From Burkholderia pyrrocinia (lineage in GTDB: Bacteria; Pseudomonadota; Gammaproteobacteria; Burkholderiales; Burkholderiaceae), in the NCBI RefSeq assembly GCF_018417535.1, contig NZ_CP070977.1, positions 620,001 to 684,000 on the forward strand: 64,000 nt of DNA. Reading direction: 5' to 3'. The translations under genes were made by a program, and so were the position numbers. Shown piece by piece: positions 34,272 to 42,117 of the stretch; the first letter of the stretch is position 1, and the number at the start of each line of letters is the position of its first letter. Under the pieces are notes generated by a model, which made no database searches, had not been told where the DNA came from, and saw only the letters and a program-made list of their open reading frames with translations.

Positions 34272-35474
34272 ATGAACCGACGTGATTTTCTGACACTGAC
34301 GGGTGCCGCGGCCGCGGCGGGCGTGTCGATGTGGCAGTCGCCCGCGCTGGCGGCATCGGTGACGCCGGCCGGCTATGCGAACGTGCTGATCCTCGTCGAG
34401 CTGAAGGGCGGCAATGACGGCCTCAATACGGTGGTGCCGTATGCGGACCCGCTGTACTACCAGTTCCGGCGCAGCATCGGCATCAAGCGCGAGCAGGTGC
34501 TGCAGCTCGACGCGCACACCGGGCTGCACCCGTCGCTCGCGCCGCTGATGCCGCTGTGGCGCGACGGGCAGGTCGCGGTCGTGCAGGGCGTCGGCTATCC
34601 GCAGCCGAACCTGTCGCATTTCCGCTCGATCGAGATCTGGGATACCGCGTCGCGCTCGGACCAGTACCTGCACGAAGGCTGGCTCACGCGCACGTTCGCG
34701 CAGGCACCGGTGCCGCCCGGTTTCGCGGCGGACGGCGTCGTGCTCGGCAGCGCCGAGATGGGGCCACTTGCGAACGGCGCGCGCGCGATTGCGCTCGTCA
34801 ATCCCGCGCAGTTCATCCGTGCGGCCCGGCTCGCCGAGCCGTCGTCGCTGCGCGAGCAGAACCCGGCACTTGCGCACATCATCGATGTCGAGAACGATAT
34901 CGTGAAGGCCGCCGACCGGCTGCGCCCGCGCGGCGGGATGCGCGAATTCAGGACGGCGTTTCCGGCCGGCGCGTTCGGCACGTCGGTCAAGACCGCGATG
35001 CAGGTGCTGGCCGCGTGCGAAGCGTCCGGGCCCGGTGCGCAGGATGGCGTCGCGGTGCTGCGCCTGACGCTCAACGGCTTCGACACGCACCAGAACCAGC
35101 CGGGGCAGCAGGCCGCGTTGCTCAAGCAGTTTGCGGAAGGGATGAGCGCGATGCGCGGTGCGCTGATCGAACTCGGGCGCTGGAACCAGACGCTCGTGAT
35201 GACATATGCGGAATTCGGGCGGCGCGTGCGCGAGAACCAGAGCAACGGTACCGATCACGGTACGGCCGCGCCGCATTTCGTGATGGGCGGTCGCGTGGCC
35301 GGCGGGCTGTACGGCGCGCCGCCGGCGCTCGGGCGGCTCGACGGCAACGGCAACTTGCCGGTCGCGGTCGATTTCCGCCAGCTCTACGCGACCGTGCTCG
35401 GGCCGTGGTGGGGGCTCGATGCGACGCGCGTGCTGCAGCAGCGCTTCGACACGCTGCCGCTGTTGAAGGCGTGA
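34272..35474 (+). CDS. DUF1501 domain protein, Tat-exported
   Basis: A 400-residue protein of the DUF1501 (sulfatase-like alkaline phosphatase fold) family, with LVELKGGNDGLNTVVPYADP, GLHPSLAPLMPLW and DHGTAAPHFVMGGRVAGGLY. The N-terminus MNRRDFLTLTGAAAAAG is a twin-arginine signal, so it is exported folded. It forms a conserved pair with DUF1800; the pair's role is unknown. The start at 34272 is preceded by AAGGA. The gene is followed 10 bp later by the convergent squalene-synthase-fold gene with no obvious terminator between them. Confidence 0.9.
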   Translation: MNRRDFLTLTGAAAAAGVSMWQSPALAASVTPAGYANVLILVELKGGNDGLNTVVPYADPLYYQFRRSIGIKREQVLQLDAHTGLHPSLAPLMPLWRDGQVAVVQGVGYPQPNLSHFRSIEIWDTASRSDQYLHEGWLTRTFAQAPVPPGFAADGVVLGSAEMGPLANGARAIALVNPAQFIRAARLAEPSSLREQNPALAHIIDVENDIVKAADRLRPRGGMREFRTAFPAGAFGTSVKTAMQVLAACEASGPGAQDGVAVLRLTLNGFDTHQNQPGQQAALLKQFAEGMSAMRGALIELGRWNQTLVMTYAEFGRRVRENQSNGTDHGTAAPHFVMGGRVAGGLYGAPPALGRLDGNGNLPVAVDFRQLYATVLGPWWGLDATRVLQQRFDTLPLLKA

Positions 35475-35484
35475 TGCGCCGGAT

Positions 35485-36318
35485 TCAGCGCCGGCGTGCG
35501 GCGCGCCACGCGATCCACAGCTTGCGGATCGGCGTCAGCGCGATGCGCTGGTGCAGCACCTGGTAGCCGTCGCGCTCGATTTCGTCGAGCAGCGCGCCGC
35601 CCAATGCGATCTGAGCGCGCAGCGTGCGCTGCGCGCGGCGTTCGGATGCGGGGATCGCTGCATCGACGGCCGCGAGCGCTTCGCGCGCGCGCGCCGTCTG
35701 GAATTGCAGCAACTCGGTGAAGGCCGGGCTGTAGCGGCGGTTCAGCAGATCGGCCGCGGTCACGTTGTAGCGCTGCAGTTCGTCGATCGGCAGGTAGATG
35801 CGGCCGTGGCGCGCGTCGTTGCCGAGTTCCTGCACGAATTGTGCGAGCATCAGCGCGCGGCCGGCGTCCGCGGCCCACGGCTGCGGGTCGGCCGGGTTCG
35901 CGGCGCTGGCGCGTGCGACCAGCGACGCGAAGGTGCCGCCGACCTGCGCGATATAGCGCTGCAGGTTCGCGAAATCAAGGTAGCGCGCCTGTTCGAGGTC
36001 CATTCCGTAACCGTTGACGAGCGTGCGTAATGTGTCTGCCTCGGCGGCGATCTCCGGATGATGCTGCGCGAGCGCCTTCGTGACGGGGTGCGACGGCTGT
36101 CCGGCGGCCAGCGCCGCGAGCTCCTTGTGCCACCACGCGAGCTTCGTGTGTCCGACGGTCGGGTCGCTGGTTTCCTTGACGGTTTCCTCGAGTTCGCGGC
36201 GCAGCGCGAACAGCGCCGTCAGGCGCGGCTGCGTGGCGAGGGGCGCCTGACGCAACGCGTAGTAGACGCTGGAGCCCGCGGGGGCGGCCTTTTGCTGACA
36301 GTAGTCGTCGAAGTTCAC
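35485..36318 (-). CDS. Squalene/phytoene synthase family protein with altered Asp motif
   Basis: A 277-residue all-helical prenyl-synthase-fold protein related to HpnD (NFDDYCQQKAAPAGSSVYYA, YGMDLEQARYLDFANLQRYI, ARHGRIYLPIDELQRYNV). The start is GTG at 36318, which matches the family N-terminus; upstream codons are proline/arginine-rich non-family sequence. In active squalene/phytoene synthases a DxxxD motif follows the alyaFcR segment. Here the equivalent is ALFALRRELEETVKETSD, with no DxxxD, and the second motif reads QFVQELGND instead of the usual RDxxED. So it may not carry out the canonical condensation. No other hopanoid genes are nearby. Confidence 0.8.
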   Translation of the reverse strand: MNFDDYCQQKAAPAGSSVYYALRQAPLATQPRLTALFALRRELEETVKETSDPTVGHTKLAWWHKELAALAAGQPSHPVTKALAQHHPEIAAEADTLRTLVNGYGMDLEQARYLDFANLQRYIAQVGGTFASLVARASAANPADPQPWAADAGRALMLAQFVQELGNDARHGRIYLPIDELQRYNVTAADLLNRRYSPAFTELLQFQTARAREALAAVDAAIPASERRAQRTLRAQIALGGALLDEIERDGYQVLHQRIALTPIRKLWIAWRAARRR

Positions 36319-36555
36319 GGGCGGAATCGGGTGGGGGCGGGTTCGGGGGACGCGCGGCGGCGCGGTGCCGAAACGTCGAGCGCGGCATTCTAGCACCGCT
36401 GCACGGCAGGTGCCGGCAGGGCGAGACAAGGCCGCACGGATCGGGTAGAATCTCGCGCTCGCCTGTTCGGGCGTGCCGGTTTTCAGGCCGGCTTGAAGTC
36501 CCGGGCGCGTGGAGAACGCATCTTGCGTGCCGCGCGGTCAGGCGACAGAAAATGC

Positions 36556-36642
36556 GCGTGAGTGGCGAAATTGGTAGACGCACCAGGTTTAGGTCCTGAC
36601 GCCCGCAAGGGTGTGCCGGTTCGAGTCCGGCCTCACGCACCA
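36556..36642 (+). tRNA. tRNA-Leu (anticodon TAG)
   Basis: The cloverleaf is complete. Acceptor GCGTGAG pairs with CTCACGC, the D arm has AAATTGGTAGAC, the anticodon loop TTTAGGT gives TAG, a long class II variable arm reads ACGCCCGCAAGGGTGT, and the T arm is GCCGGTTCGAGTCCGGC. CCA is encoded at 36640-36642. The 3' half is the likely attachment site of the prophage beginning immediately downstream, and integration has kept the tRNA intact. Confidence 0.96.
36600..36642 (+). other. Probable prophage attachment core (attL) in the tRNA-Leu 3' end
   Basis: P4-type integrases recombine in the T-arm/3' part of tRNA genes, and the integrase gene starts 172 bp downstream. The exact core cannot be fixed because the other junction is outside the window. 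Confidence 0.55.
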
Positions 36643-36673
36643 CATATACTCCCAAGCATTTCCATGTTTGGCC

Positions 36674-36710
36674 AAAAAGCCCCGTCAGTCAAGCACTTAC
36701 GGGGCTTTTT
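36674..36710 (+). terminator. Hairpin terminator downstream of tRNA-Leu
   Basis: AAAAAGCCCCGT at 36674-36685 pairs perfectly with ACGGGGCTTTTT at 36699-36710 around a 13-nt loop. It would end tRNA transcription before the integrase and has T runs on both strands. Confidence 0.8.
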
Positions 36711-36787
36711 GTTACCAGTGTTGCCCATCACTTCCCATTGACACCCACGGAATCGGGGGGCATCGTAGGGGGCAGTTTTCCTGTTCT

Positions 36788-36821
36788 GGGGCATCGAAAT
36801 GCCCCCATGCTCAAATGCCCC
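36788..36821 (+). promoter_or_regulatory. Inverted repeats over the integrase start
   Basis: GGGGCAT (36788-36794) pairs with ATGCCCC at 36799-36805. A second identical ATGCCCC at 36815-36821 contains the integrase start codon. A further GGGGCAT lies at 36757-36763. Alternative pairings could hide or free the start, suggesting translational control; this is inferred. Confidence 0.4.
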
Positions 36822-37987
36822 TTACCGATGTCGCCATCCGTGCGGCCAAGCCTCGCGAAAAGTCCTACAAGCTGGCCGACGGCCAGGGCATGTACCTCGA
36901 GGTCATGCCGAGCGGGTCGAAGTACTGGCGATTGAAGTATCGCATCGACGGCAAGGAGAAGCGGATGGCCCTCGGGGTCTATCCGGCCGTGCCCCTGCTG
37001 GCAGCTCGGAAGGCTCGCGACGAGATCAAGGAACAGCTCCGCGGTGGTCTGGATCCTTCGCACGAAAAGAAGCGTGTGAAGCTGCAGCGCAGTCTCGATC
37101 GCGCGAACTCGTTCGAGCCCATTGCTCGGGAGTGGCACGAGCAGCGGAAGGGGGCGTGGAGCGAACGCCACGCGGACCGGATCATAAAGCTGCTCGAGCG
37201 CGAGTTATTTCCGGTGCTTGGTGCGCGACCGATCGCCGGTATCTCGGCGCCGGAACTGCTCGAAGTCATCCGCAAGATCGAGGCGCGTGACGCGATTGAG
37301 TTGGCGCACAAGGCGATCCGGACAACGAGTCACATCTTTCGATATGCCATTGCCACCGGCCGGGCGGAGCGTGACCCTGCACCCGATCTGCGCGGCGCGT
37401 TGAAGACCCGTACCGTCGTTCACATGAGGCGCGTCAGTGAGGCTGAGCTTCCGGAGCTCGTGCAGAAGATCAATGCATACGAAGGCGACTACCAGACGCG
37501 GCTGGCGCTGCAATTCATGGCACTGACGTTCGTCCGAACGAGCGAGCTTCGATTCGCAGAATGGACCGAGATCGACGAAAAGAAGAAAGAGTGGCGGATC
37601 CCGCCCGAGAAAATGAAGATGCGCTCGCCGCACATCGTGCCGTTGTCGAAGCAGGCGCTCGAGGTGGTGGCGAAGCTGCGCGAACTGAACGGCCATAGCC
37701 AGTTCCTGTTCCCGAGCCGATCGAGTTCCAAGAAGCCGATCAGCGAGAACACGATCCTGTACGCCTTGTACCGGATGGGCTACCACTCACGGATGACCGG
37801 GCACGGCTTCCGCGGCCTCGCGTCGACTATCCTGAACGAGCACAATTTCAACCGGGACTGGATAGAGCGCCAGCTTGCGCATAGCGAGCGGGACGGCGTC
37901 CGGGCGGCGTACAATCACGCCGAATACCTGCCCGAACGCCGGAAGATGATGCAATGGTGGGGCGACTATCTGCAGTCAAACCTGTGA
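36815..37987 (+). CDS. int: Prophage tyrosine integrase (P4/DUF4102 type)
   Basis: A 390-residue tyrosine recombinase beginning MPLTDVAIRAAKPREKSYKL, the DUF4102 arm-binding start. A SAM-like core-binding domain follows, then the catalytic domain. Visible catalytic residues are the first arginine in FVRTSELRFAEW, the H-x-x-R box in TGHGFRGLASTIL, a conserved histidine in QLAHSERDGVRAAYNH, and the nucleophile tyrosine in YNHAEYLPERR. The open frame reaches the tRNA but the family start is at 36815. Its position next to tRNA-Leu defines the left end of the element. Confidence 0.95.
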   Translation: MPLTDVAIRAAKPREKSYKLADGQGMYLEVMPSGSKYWRLKYRIDGKEKRMALGVYPAVPLLAARKARDEIKEQLRGGLDPSHEKKRVKLQRSLDRANSFEPIAREWHEQRKGAWSERHADRIIKLLERELFPVLGARPIAGISAPELLEVIRKIEARDAIELAHKAIRTTSHIFRYAIATGRAERDPAPDLRGALKTRTVVHMRRVSEAELPELVQKINAYEGDYQTRLALQFMALTFVRTSELRFAEWTEIDEKKKEWRIPPEKMKMRSPHIVPLSKQALEVVAKLRELNGHSQFLFPSRSSSKKPISENTILYALYRMGYHSRMTGHGFRGLASTILNEHNFNRDWIERQLAHSERDGVRAAYNHAEYLPERRKMMQWWGDYLQSNL

Positions 37988-38122
37988 GATTTGCGGCGCA
38001 GTGTCCAGAAAATTTACGGTCAGTGAGGGGAAGCGGGGCGGAGATGTAATAGGGTTTACACCTAGATATCGCACATTATGCCTCGTGTAACTTGACAAGT
38101 AATAAAAGACAAGAACTGACCA

Positions 38123-38371
38123 ATGGTTACTGTGGATACCCTCCGGGGATGGCGAATCGTAATCTATTCAAACGACCATCGACCAGCGCATGTCCATGTC
38201 AACGGGCCTGGAAAGTCGGCCGTTTTTCTCCTGAACTGTCCGGGCGGACCCGTCAGCCTTAGGGAATGTAAAGGTTTTTCGTCCAAAGAACTTCAGGACA
38301 TTGAGGATCATCTAAACAAGCATGTCGCTGAGTATTGCGCGAAATGGGGAGAAATCCATGACAATCACTGA
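38123..38371 (+). CDS. DUF4160 protein (putative toxin-antitoxin partner)
   Basis: An 82-residue protein with the DUF4160 pattern: WRIVIYSNDHRPAHVHV, GPGKSAVFLLNCPGGPVSLR and SKELQDIEDHLNKHVAEYC. DUF4160 genes are typically followed by DUF2442, as here with a 14-bp overlap. The pair is considered a candidate toxin-antitoxin module, but the activity is not established. It is the first gene after the integrase and is preceded by an AT-rich promoter-like stretch. Confidence 0.82.
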   Translation: MVTVDTLRGWRIVIYSNDHRPAHVHVNGPGKSAVFLLNCPGGPVSLRECKGFSSKELQDIEDHLNKHVAEYCAKWGEIHDNH

Positions 38372-38672
38372 AGACGATGTGCGCGCCGCGGAAGAGCGCA
38401 TGGAGGCTCGGCTCAAGGATTCACCTGCAGCCACGGAAGCCCACTTCGACGGCAAAAACGTGATCGTCAAGCTGTCAAACGGCAAGGAATTTAACTTCAA
38501 CCCTGCGAAAGTTCAGGGTCTAGAGCGGGCCAGCGCACGGGAACTGAAGTACATCGAATTGTCCCCATTCGGGGATGGGCTCTACTTTCCGGAGTTGGAC
38601 GTGGATCTCTATGTTCCTGCACTTCTCAAAGGAATTTTCGGCTCAAAGGCATGGATGAAGGCCCATCACTGA
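38358..38672 (+). CDS. DUF2442 protein (partner of DUF4160)
   Basis: A 104-residue protein. The C-terminal half has the DUF2442 pattern: VIVKLSNGKEFNFNPAKVQG, IELSPFGDGLYFPELDVDLY and VPALLKGIFGSKAWM. The start at 38358 has GGGGAGAAA upstream and overlaps the DUF4160 stop. DUF2442 members are small and often act with DUF4160 neighbours, possibly as antitoxins that bind DNA. A hairpin terminator follows. Confidence 0.82.
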   Translation: MTITEDDVRAAEERMEARLKDSPAATEAHFDGKNVIVKLSNGKEFNFNPAKVQGLERASARELKYIELSPFGDGLYFPELDVDLYVPALLKGIFGSKAWMKAHH

Positions 38673-38695
38673 TCGTTCTATCGAGCTGCTCCGTT

Positions 38696-38721
38696 AAGCC
38701 CCGCCTCCGCGCGGGGCTTTT
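38696..38721 (+). terminator. Terminator after the DUF4160/DUF2442 pair
   Basis: AAGCCCCGC pairs with GCGGGGCTT around a six-base loop, followed by TTTT. It lies 24 bp after the stop. Confidence 0.85.
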
Positions 38722-38741
38722 CACATCTGAAGGCCTGCGCG

Positions 38742-38993
38742 ATGATGACGCTGTTTCGTGACCCGGAGCGTCCCATGCCTGCCATCAAACTGCGCATCCC
38801 CCGTGAAGACGTTTTCGACTTCCGCGACGATTTCACCGCCTGGTCGGCCTCGGTTGGTGCCGATCCACGTCTAGACCCAGGTTTCGAGCCATACGTGACG
38901 ACCAACATGTCGTCTCCAACCCTGTACGTTGCCGAACTGGACGAATCGTTTTTCGAGCAATATCCGCAGTGGCGTCAGTTCGTGGAGCATTGA
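38742..38993 (+). CDS. Hypothetical prophage protein
   Basis: An 83-residue acidic protein, MMTLFRDPERPMPAIKLRIP, with DFRDDFTAWSASVGADPRLD and a C-terminal LDESFFEQYPQWRQF. The family is not recognised. A second in-frame ATG at 38775 (MPAIKLRIPREDV) may be the real start. It stands alone between a terminator and a nucleotidyltransferase gene. Confidence 0.55.
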   Translation: MMTLFRDPERPMPAIKLRIPREDVFDFRDDFTAWSASVGADPRLDPGFEPYVTTNMSSPTLYVAELDESFFEQYPQWRQFVEH

Positions 38994-39019
38994 CTGCGCG
39001 GCCGGCCCCCGAGCCACGG

Positions 39020-39115
39020 ATGGTTAGGCGGATGACGTCGAATGTCGAAGCGGCGCGTGCGATGCTGCAGCTTTACCCCGCGGATGAGATGGCGGCCGTA
39101 CTCGCGCCGAACTGA
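39020..39115 (+). CDS. Possible 31-residue ORF or gene remnant
   Basis: A short frame MVRRMTSNVEAARAMLQLYP, continuing to APN, ends 39 bp before the nucleotidyltransferase start. Its composition looks like real coding sequence, but no ribosome site is obvious. It could be a remnant of a partner gene. Confidence 0.25.
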   Translation: MVRRMTSNVEAARAMLQLYPADEMAAVLAPN

Positions 39116-39154
39116 TACAGTTTGTGGACCGTTTGATTGCGACGAGTTGAGGCA

Positions 39155-39484
39155 ATGGAGAACGACGTTCGGTTGGCTGCAACGGCTATCTCAAGATGGG
39201 CAGTTACAAAGCCGATCATCCGGCGAGTGTTCATCTTTGGCAGCCGTGTACGCGACGATTTTCGCGAGGACAGCGACCTCGACGTCGCTATCGAGATCGA
39301 CGGCGTAAATGGCAATGCATTGGCGACTTGGATGTTCGATACGAAGACGTGGCATGCCGAGATTTCGGGACTTGCGTCGTTCGAGATCGATCTGGAGTTT
39401 TTTGACGGCGACGAGACGCCAACTATCAAGGCCGCGATCGAGAGATCCAGCGTTCTTATCTACACGCGCGCGGACATAGCTTGA
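39155..39484 (+). CDS. Minimal nucleotidyltransferase (MNT) domain protein
   Basis: A 109-residue protein with the Pol-beta-type nucleotidyltransferase signature: VFIFGSRVRDDFREDSDLDV (GSRxR...D...SDLD), then a third acidic position in FEIDLEFFD. The start at 39155 follows TTGAGGCA. MNT proteins usually pair with a HEPN-domain toxin, which they adenylylate. No HEPN gene is visible on either side, so this is an orphan. It may act alone or be part of a decayed toxin-antitoxin pair. Confidence 0.8.
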   Translation: MENDVRLAATAISRWAVTKPIIRRVFIFGSRVRDDFREDSDLDVAIEIDGVNGNALATWMFDTKTWHAEISGLASFEIDLEFFDGDETPTIKAAIERSSVLIYTRADIA

Positions 39485-39516
39485 TGCATTGACGAAGGGT
39501 CATGGGATAGACACCG

Positions 39517-39723
39517 ATGGGTATCCTCACGAAAGAAGAACTGGTCGAATTGACGGGCGGGCTGAAGCAGGGTGCCGCCCAGATCCGCTGGATCGAGCGC
39601 GCCCTCGGCATCAAGGCGCCTCGGCGCATCGACGGAACGCCGATGATCACGTGGGAACAGATCAACAATGTGCTAAATCCCGATCGGCCAGAGCGTAGCC
39701 GTGGGATCAACTGGACGAAGTAG
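39517..39723 (+). CDS. DUF4224 small prophage protein
   Basis: A 68-residue protein, MGILTKEELVELTGGLKQGA with AQIRWIERALGIKAPRRIDG and TPMITWEQINNVL. This is the DUF4224 pattern, common in prophages near integrase genes. It looks like a helix-turn-helix fold and may be an excisionase-like or regulatory protein. The role is inferred from context. Confidence 0.75.
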   Translation: MGILTKEELVELTGGLKQGAAQIRWIERALGIKAPRRIDGTPMITWEQINNVLNPDRPERSRGINWTK

Positions 39724-39803
39724 CTATAGATTTCTTCTACCTGCCACGAAGCAGGCATGCCCACGTGGAGGCAAAAGAACGATGTGCATAGAAGGATTGG
39801 TCG

Positions 39804-41054
39804 ATGCAGACGCTTGAGCGCGGCGAGCTTTATGACCTTGTGTGGCAGATGCCGATGATCGAACTTGGCAAGAGATACGGAGTATCGCGCGACGCGATCC
39901 GATGGGCATGCATTCAGCTGAATGTGCCTTTGCCTCCCCAAGGGTACTGGGGCGCCCTGGCGGCCGGCAAGGTGATGGAGCGCACCGCGTTGCAGCCGCT
40001 GCAGCCCGATCAAGCAACATTTCTAAACGTCGCTGCACTGGTCGAGAGAGACGCGCCGCATCCCCGGCAGCATATACGTCGGTCGGCACCCAAGCCTCCG
40101 TTAGTGGAGAGAATATTTGGTGTTAAACCATCACAACCGGAAGTCCCTCCGGTGGTCGTCCCGGCCGGCTACAAGTGGCATCCATCGATTCAGCCGATAA
40201 AAAAGCAACTGGAGGCGAGAGCGTCAGGGGTGCGAGCTGCAAAGAGCCGCTACGATTGGGAGCAGGCGCATCCCGGCAAGAGCTATCCGTACCGAGACGA
40301 CTCTCATACAAGCTGGGAATACTTTGTTGCGAGCGGGAAAATATTAGATACGTCTCACGGCAAGCAAGTGATGCGGGTTTCGCTGAACACATATGAGCGC
40401 GGACTGATGCTCCTGAACGACACTGTATTGGCAGCGATCGACGCAGGATTCTCCGTGAAGAAGGGCGATGGAAAGACTCCCATTTGTCTAGATCGAGGTG
40501 GGGCTTCCGTGAGCCTGAGATTGATCGAGCGAATCAAAGTCCGTACTCGAGATAGCAAAGATCGTTCGTTGAATAAAGTTGTTCAGGAACGCTACACGGT
40601 TCCTTCTGGTCGACTCGATCTCATTGTTGAGCAGGAAGGACTTGGCGAGACTGTCGTCCGAGAAGACGATTTCGCTGAATCTGCGACAGGCATGGCCAAG
40701 ATCATGCAGGCGCTGGAGAAGCGGCATGCACGTTCTATAGCGCAGGTCGCTCAGTGGGCACAAGATAGGCAGCGCCGCAACGAGGAAGAACTGCTCCGTC
40801 TGCAGAAGGAGAAGCAAAGACTTGCTGAGCAAAAGCTAGCTGAAGCAGAAAGGGTAAGGAGAGACGAATTGGTGCGCGAGGCCCAATCATGGCAACAATC
40901 CGACGTGCTACGTCTGTATCTTGCTGAACTGGATCGCCGAATGTTGGCTGGTGGCGTGCCGGCGAAAGGCTATCAAGACTGGCGTCAATGGGCAGAAGAG
41001 ATCGCACGTGATCTCGATGCGGCAGCGTTGCGCGTTAAGCTGCCACGGGGGTGA
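39804..41054 (+). CDS. HTH and coiled-coil hypothetical protein
   Basis: A 416-residue protein. The N-terminus has a helix-turn-helix-like segment (RGELYDLVWQMPMIELGKRY, GVSRDAIRWACIQLNVPLPP) and the motif QGYWGALAAGK. A proline-rich linker follows (APKPPLVERIFGVKPSQPEV). A central region is rich in strands (RVSLNTYERGLMLLNDTVLA), and residues about 310-360 form a charged coiled coil (RQRRNEEELLRLQKEKQRLA). The family is not recognised; similar architectures occur on mobile elements. It may be a DNA-binding cargo protein. Confidence 0.72.
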   Translation: MQTLERGELYDLVWQMPMIELGKRYGVSRDAIRWACIQLNVPLPPQGYWGALAAGKVMERTALQPLQPDQATFLNVAALVERDAPHPRQHIRRSAPKPPLVERIFGVKPSQPEVPPVVVPAGYKWHPSIQPIKKQLEARASGVRAAKSRYDWEQAHPGKSYPYRDDSHTSWEYFVASGKILDTSHGKQVMRVSLNTYERGLMLLNDTVLAAIDAGFSVKKGDGKTPICLDRGGASVSLRLIERIKVRTRDSKDRSLNKVVQERYTVPSGRLDLIVEQEGLGETVVREDDFAESATGMAKIMQALEKRHARSIAQVAQWAQDRQRRNEEELLRLQKEKQRLAEQKLAEAERVRRDELVREAQSWQQSDVLRLYLAELDRRMLAGGVPAKGYQDWRQWAEEIARDLDAAALRVKLPRG

Positions 41055-41384
41055 ACGAACTTCGTGATGTGCACCTCAGGGGCCGGGCTGGTTTACAAAT
41101 TTCTGCTTGACGACGAAACCAACGGGACATAATCTTCAACTGCGCTTGAGACAACAAGCGACGGGTTTGGCGACCTGATTTCACAAAGGCGGACGACGAC
41201 CGCCAGATGGCGGTATTTTTTCGTCTGCACACTACACGTGCGTCCAGTTCAACGGGCGGGCAGTGGTGGGGATACCTTCGGGTATGCCGGGTTCCTTTGT
41301 GTCCGGTTCGCCAACCTTGCTATCTGCCTGCCCACCCTCATTTGGCGATGAGGGCGCAGGTTCTTTGATCACAAAGGACCCGCC
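41055..41384. other. 330-bp intergenic region with an inverted repeat
   Basis: No coding frame looks real here. The main element is CCCTCAT (41335-41341) pairing with ATGAGGG (41348-41354), extended outward by CCTGC/GCAGG, 30 bp upstream of the next start. It may be an operator or mRNA leader hairpin. The 41090-41200 part is AT-richer than its surroundings. Confidence 0.45.
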
Positions 41385-41768
41385 ATGTCTACCGTCAAGC
41401 CTGCTCAAACTCCCCAAGACAACAACAGGGGGCACGCTGTTATCGACGCATCGATCGATGAAGTCGAACTCAACAACCTGTCCGAGAAGTTCGACCTTTT
41501 CACTCCCGAAGGCGCGGAGTTGATCACCGGCGTCAGTGCATCGATTCACCTCAACCAGTGCTACAAGTCGTTCCAGGCGATCGACGCGATCACGCGTATC
41601 TTGATCGCCGACGGCGTGGCGCATGACTGCGATCGGCCGGTTCTAACCGGATATCTGAGCGGAGGTTTGCTCATTGCGGCGAGCATGCTTTCCGAAGTCG
41701 CCGTCAGCAATCTCGAGGAACTTGCGGGTTCGGTCAACAAGCGACTGAATGGGGTGAATCATGTCTAA
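41385..41768 (+). CDS. Hypothetical prophage protein, first gene of a three-gene cassette
   Basis: A 127-residue protein: MSTVKPAQTPQDNNRGHAVI, then DEVELNNLSEKFDLFTPEGA and a helical C-terminal half (RPVLTGYLSGGLLIAASMLS, EVAVSNLEELAGSVNKRLN). The start is preceded by AAAGGA. It overlaps the next gene by eight bases. The family is not recognised. The small, helical, translationally coupled products suggest a complex. Confidence 0.65.
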   Translation: MSTVKPAQTPQDNNRGHAVIDASIDEVELNNLSEKFDLFTPEGAELITGVSASIHLNQCYKSFQAIDAITRILIADGVAHDCDRPVLTGYLSGGLLIAASMLSEVAVSNLEELAGSVNKRLNGVNHV

Positions 41769-42117
41769 TCGAGTGGCGGCCGCCGCGGGCGTCATCGAGT
41801 TCTTCATGGGCCGGACAGACTTCAAAGCGCTCGACAAAGTTGACTTGCTCTTCCTCACATGTGCCGGCGAACAGGCAGTAACGGAGGCGACCAATCTAAG
41901 TCGCATTGTGACCGGCCTTGGCTGCCTCATCTCGGAGGACCAGACTCGTGACGGCGCTCAGTCCGGAGCGCTGTGGGACGACGACCTTCCCTCGGTGCTC
42001 TGGAATATTGCCAACCAGATCGATGCGATCGGGCAACTGACGTTCGTTGCCAGCGAGGCGGATTACGAACTGCGTCGCCGTGCCGAGGAAGGTGCGAAGG
42101 AGGTCGGTCATGGCTAA
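41761..42117 (+). CDS. Hypothetical prophage protein, second gene of the cassette
   Basis: A 118-residue mainly helical protein: MSNRVAAAAGVIEFFMGRTD, then FLTCAGEQAVTEATNLSRIV and SVLWNIANQIDAIGQLTFVA. It overlaps both neighbours by eight bases. Like its upstream neighbour it has a C-terminal helix ending in charged residues (YELRRRAEEGAKEVG). No family is recognised. Confidence 0.65.
   Translation: MSNRVAAAAGVIEFFMGRTDFKALDKVDLLFLTCAGEQAVTEATNLSRIVTGLGCLISEDQTRDGAQSGALWDDDLPSVLWNIANQIDAIGQLTFVASEADYELRRRAEEGAKEVGHG

Noticed and set aside
36556..36642. Disrupted tRNA by prophage insertion
   Set aside because: The tRNA-Leu folds completely and encodes CCA, so integration has kept the gene intact.
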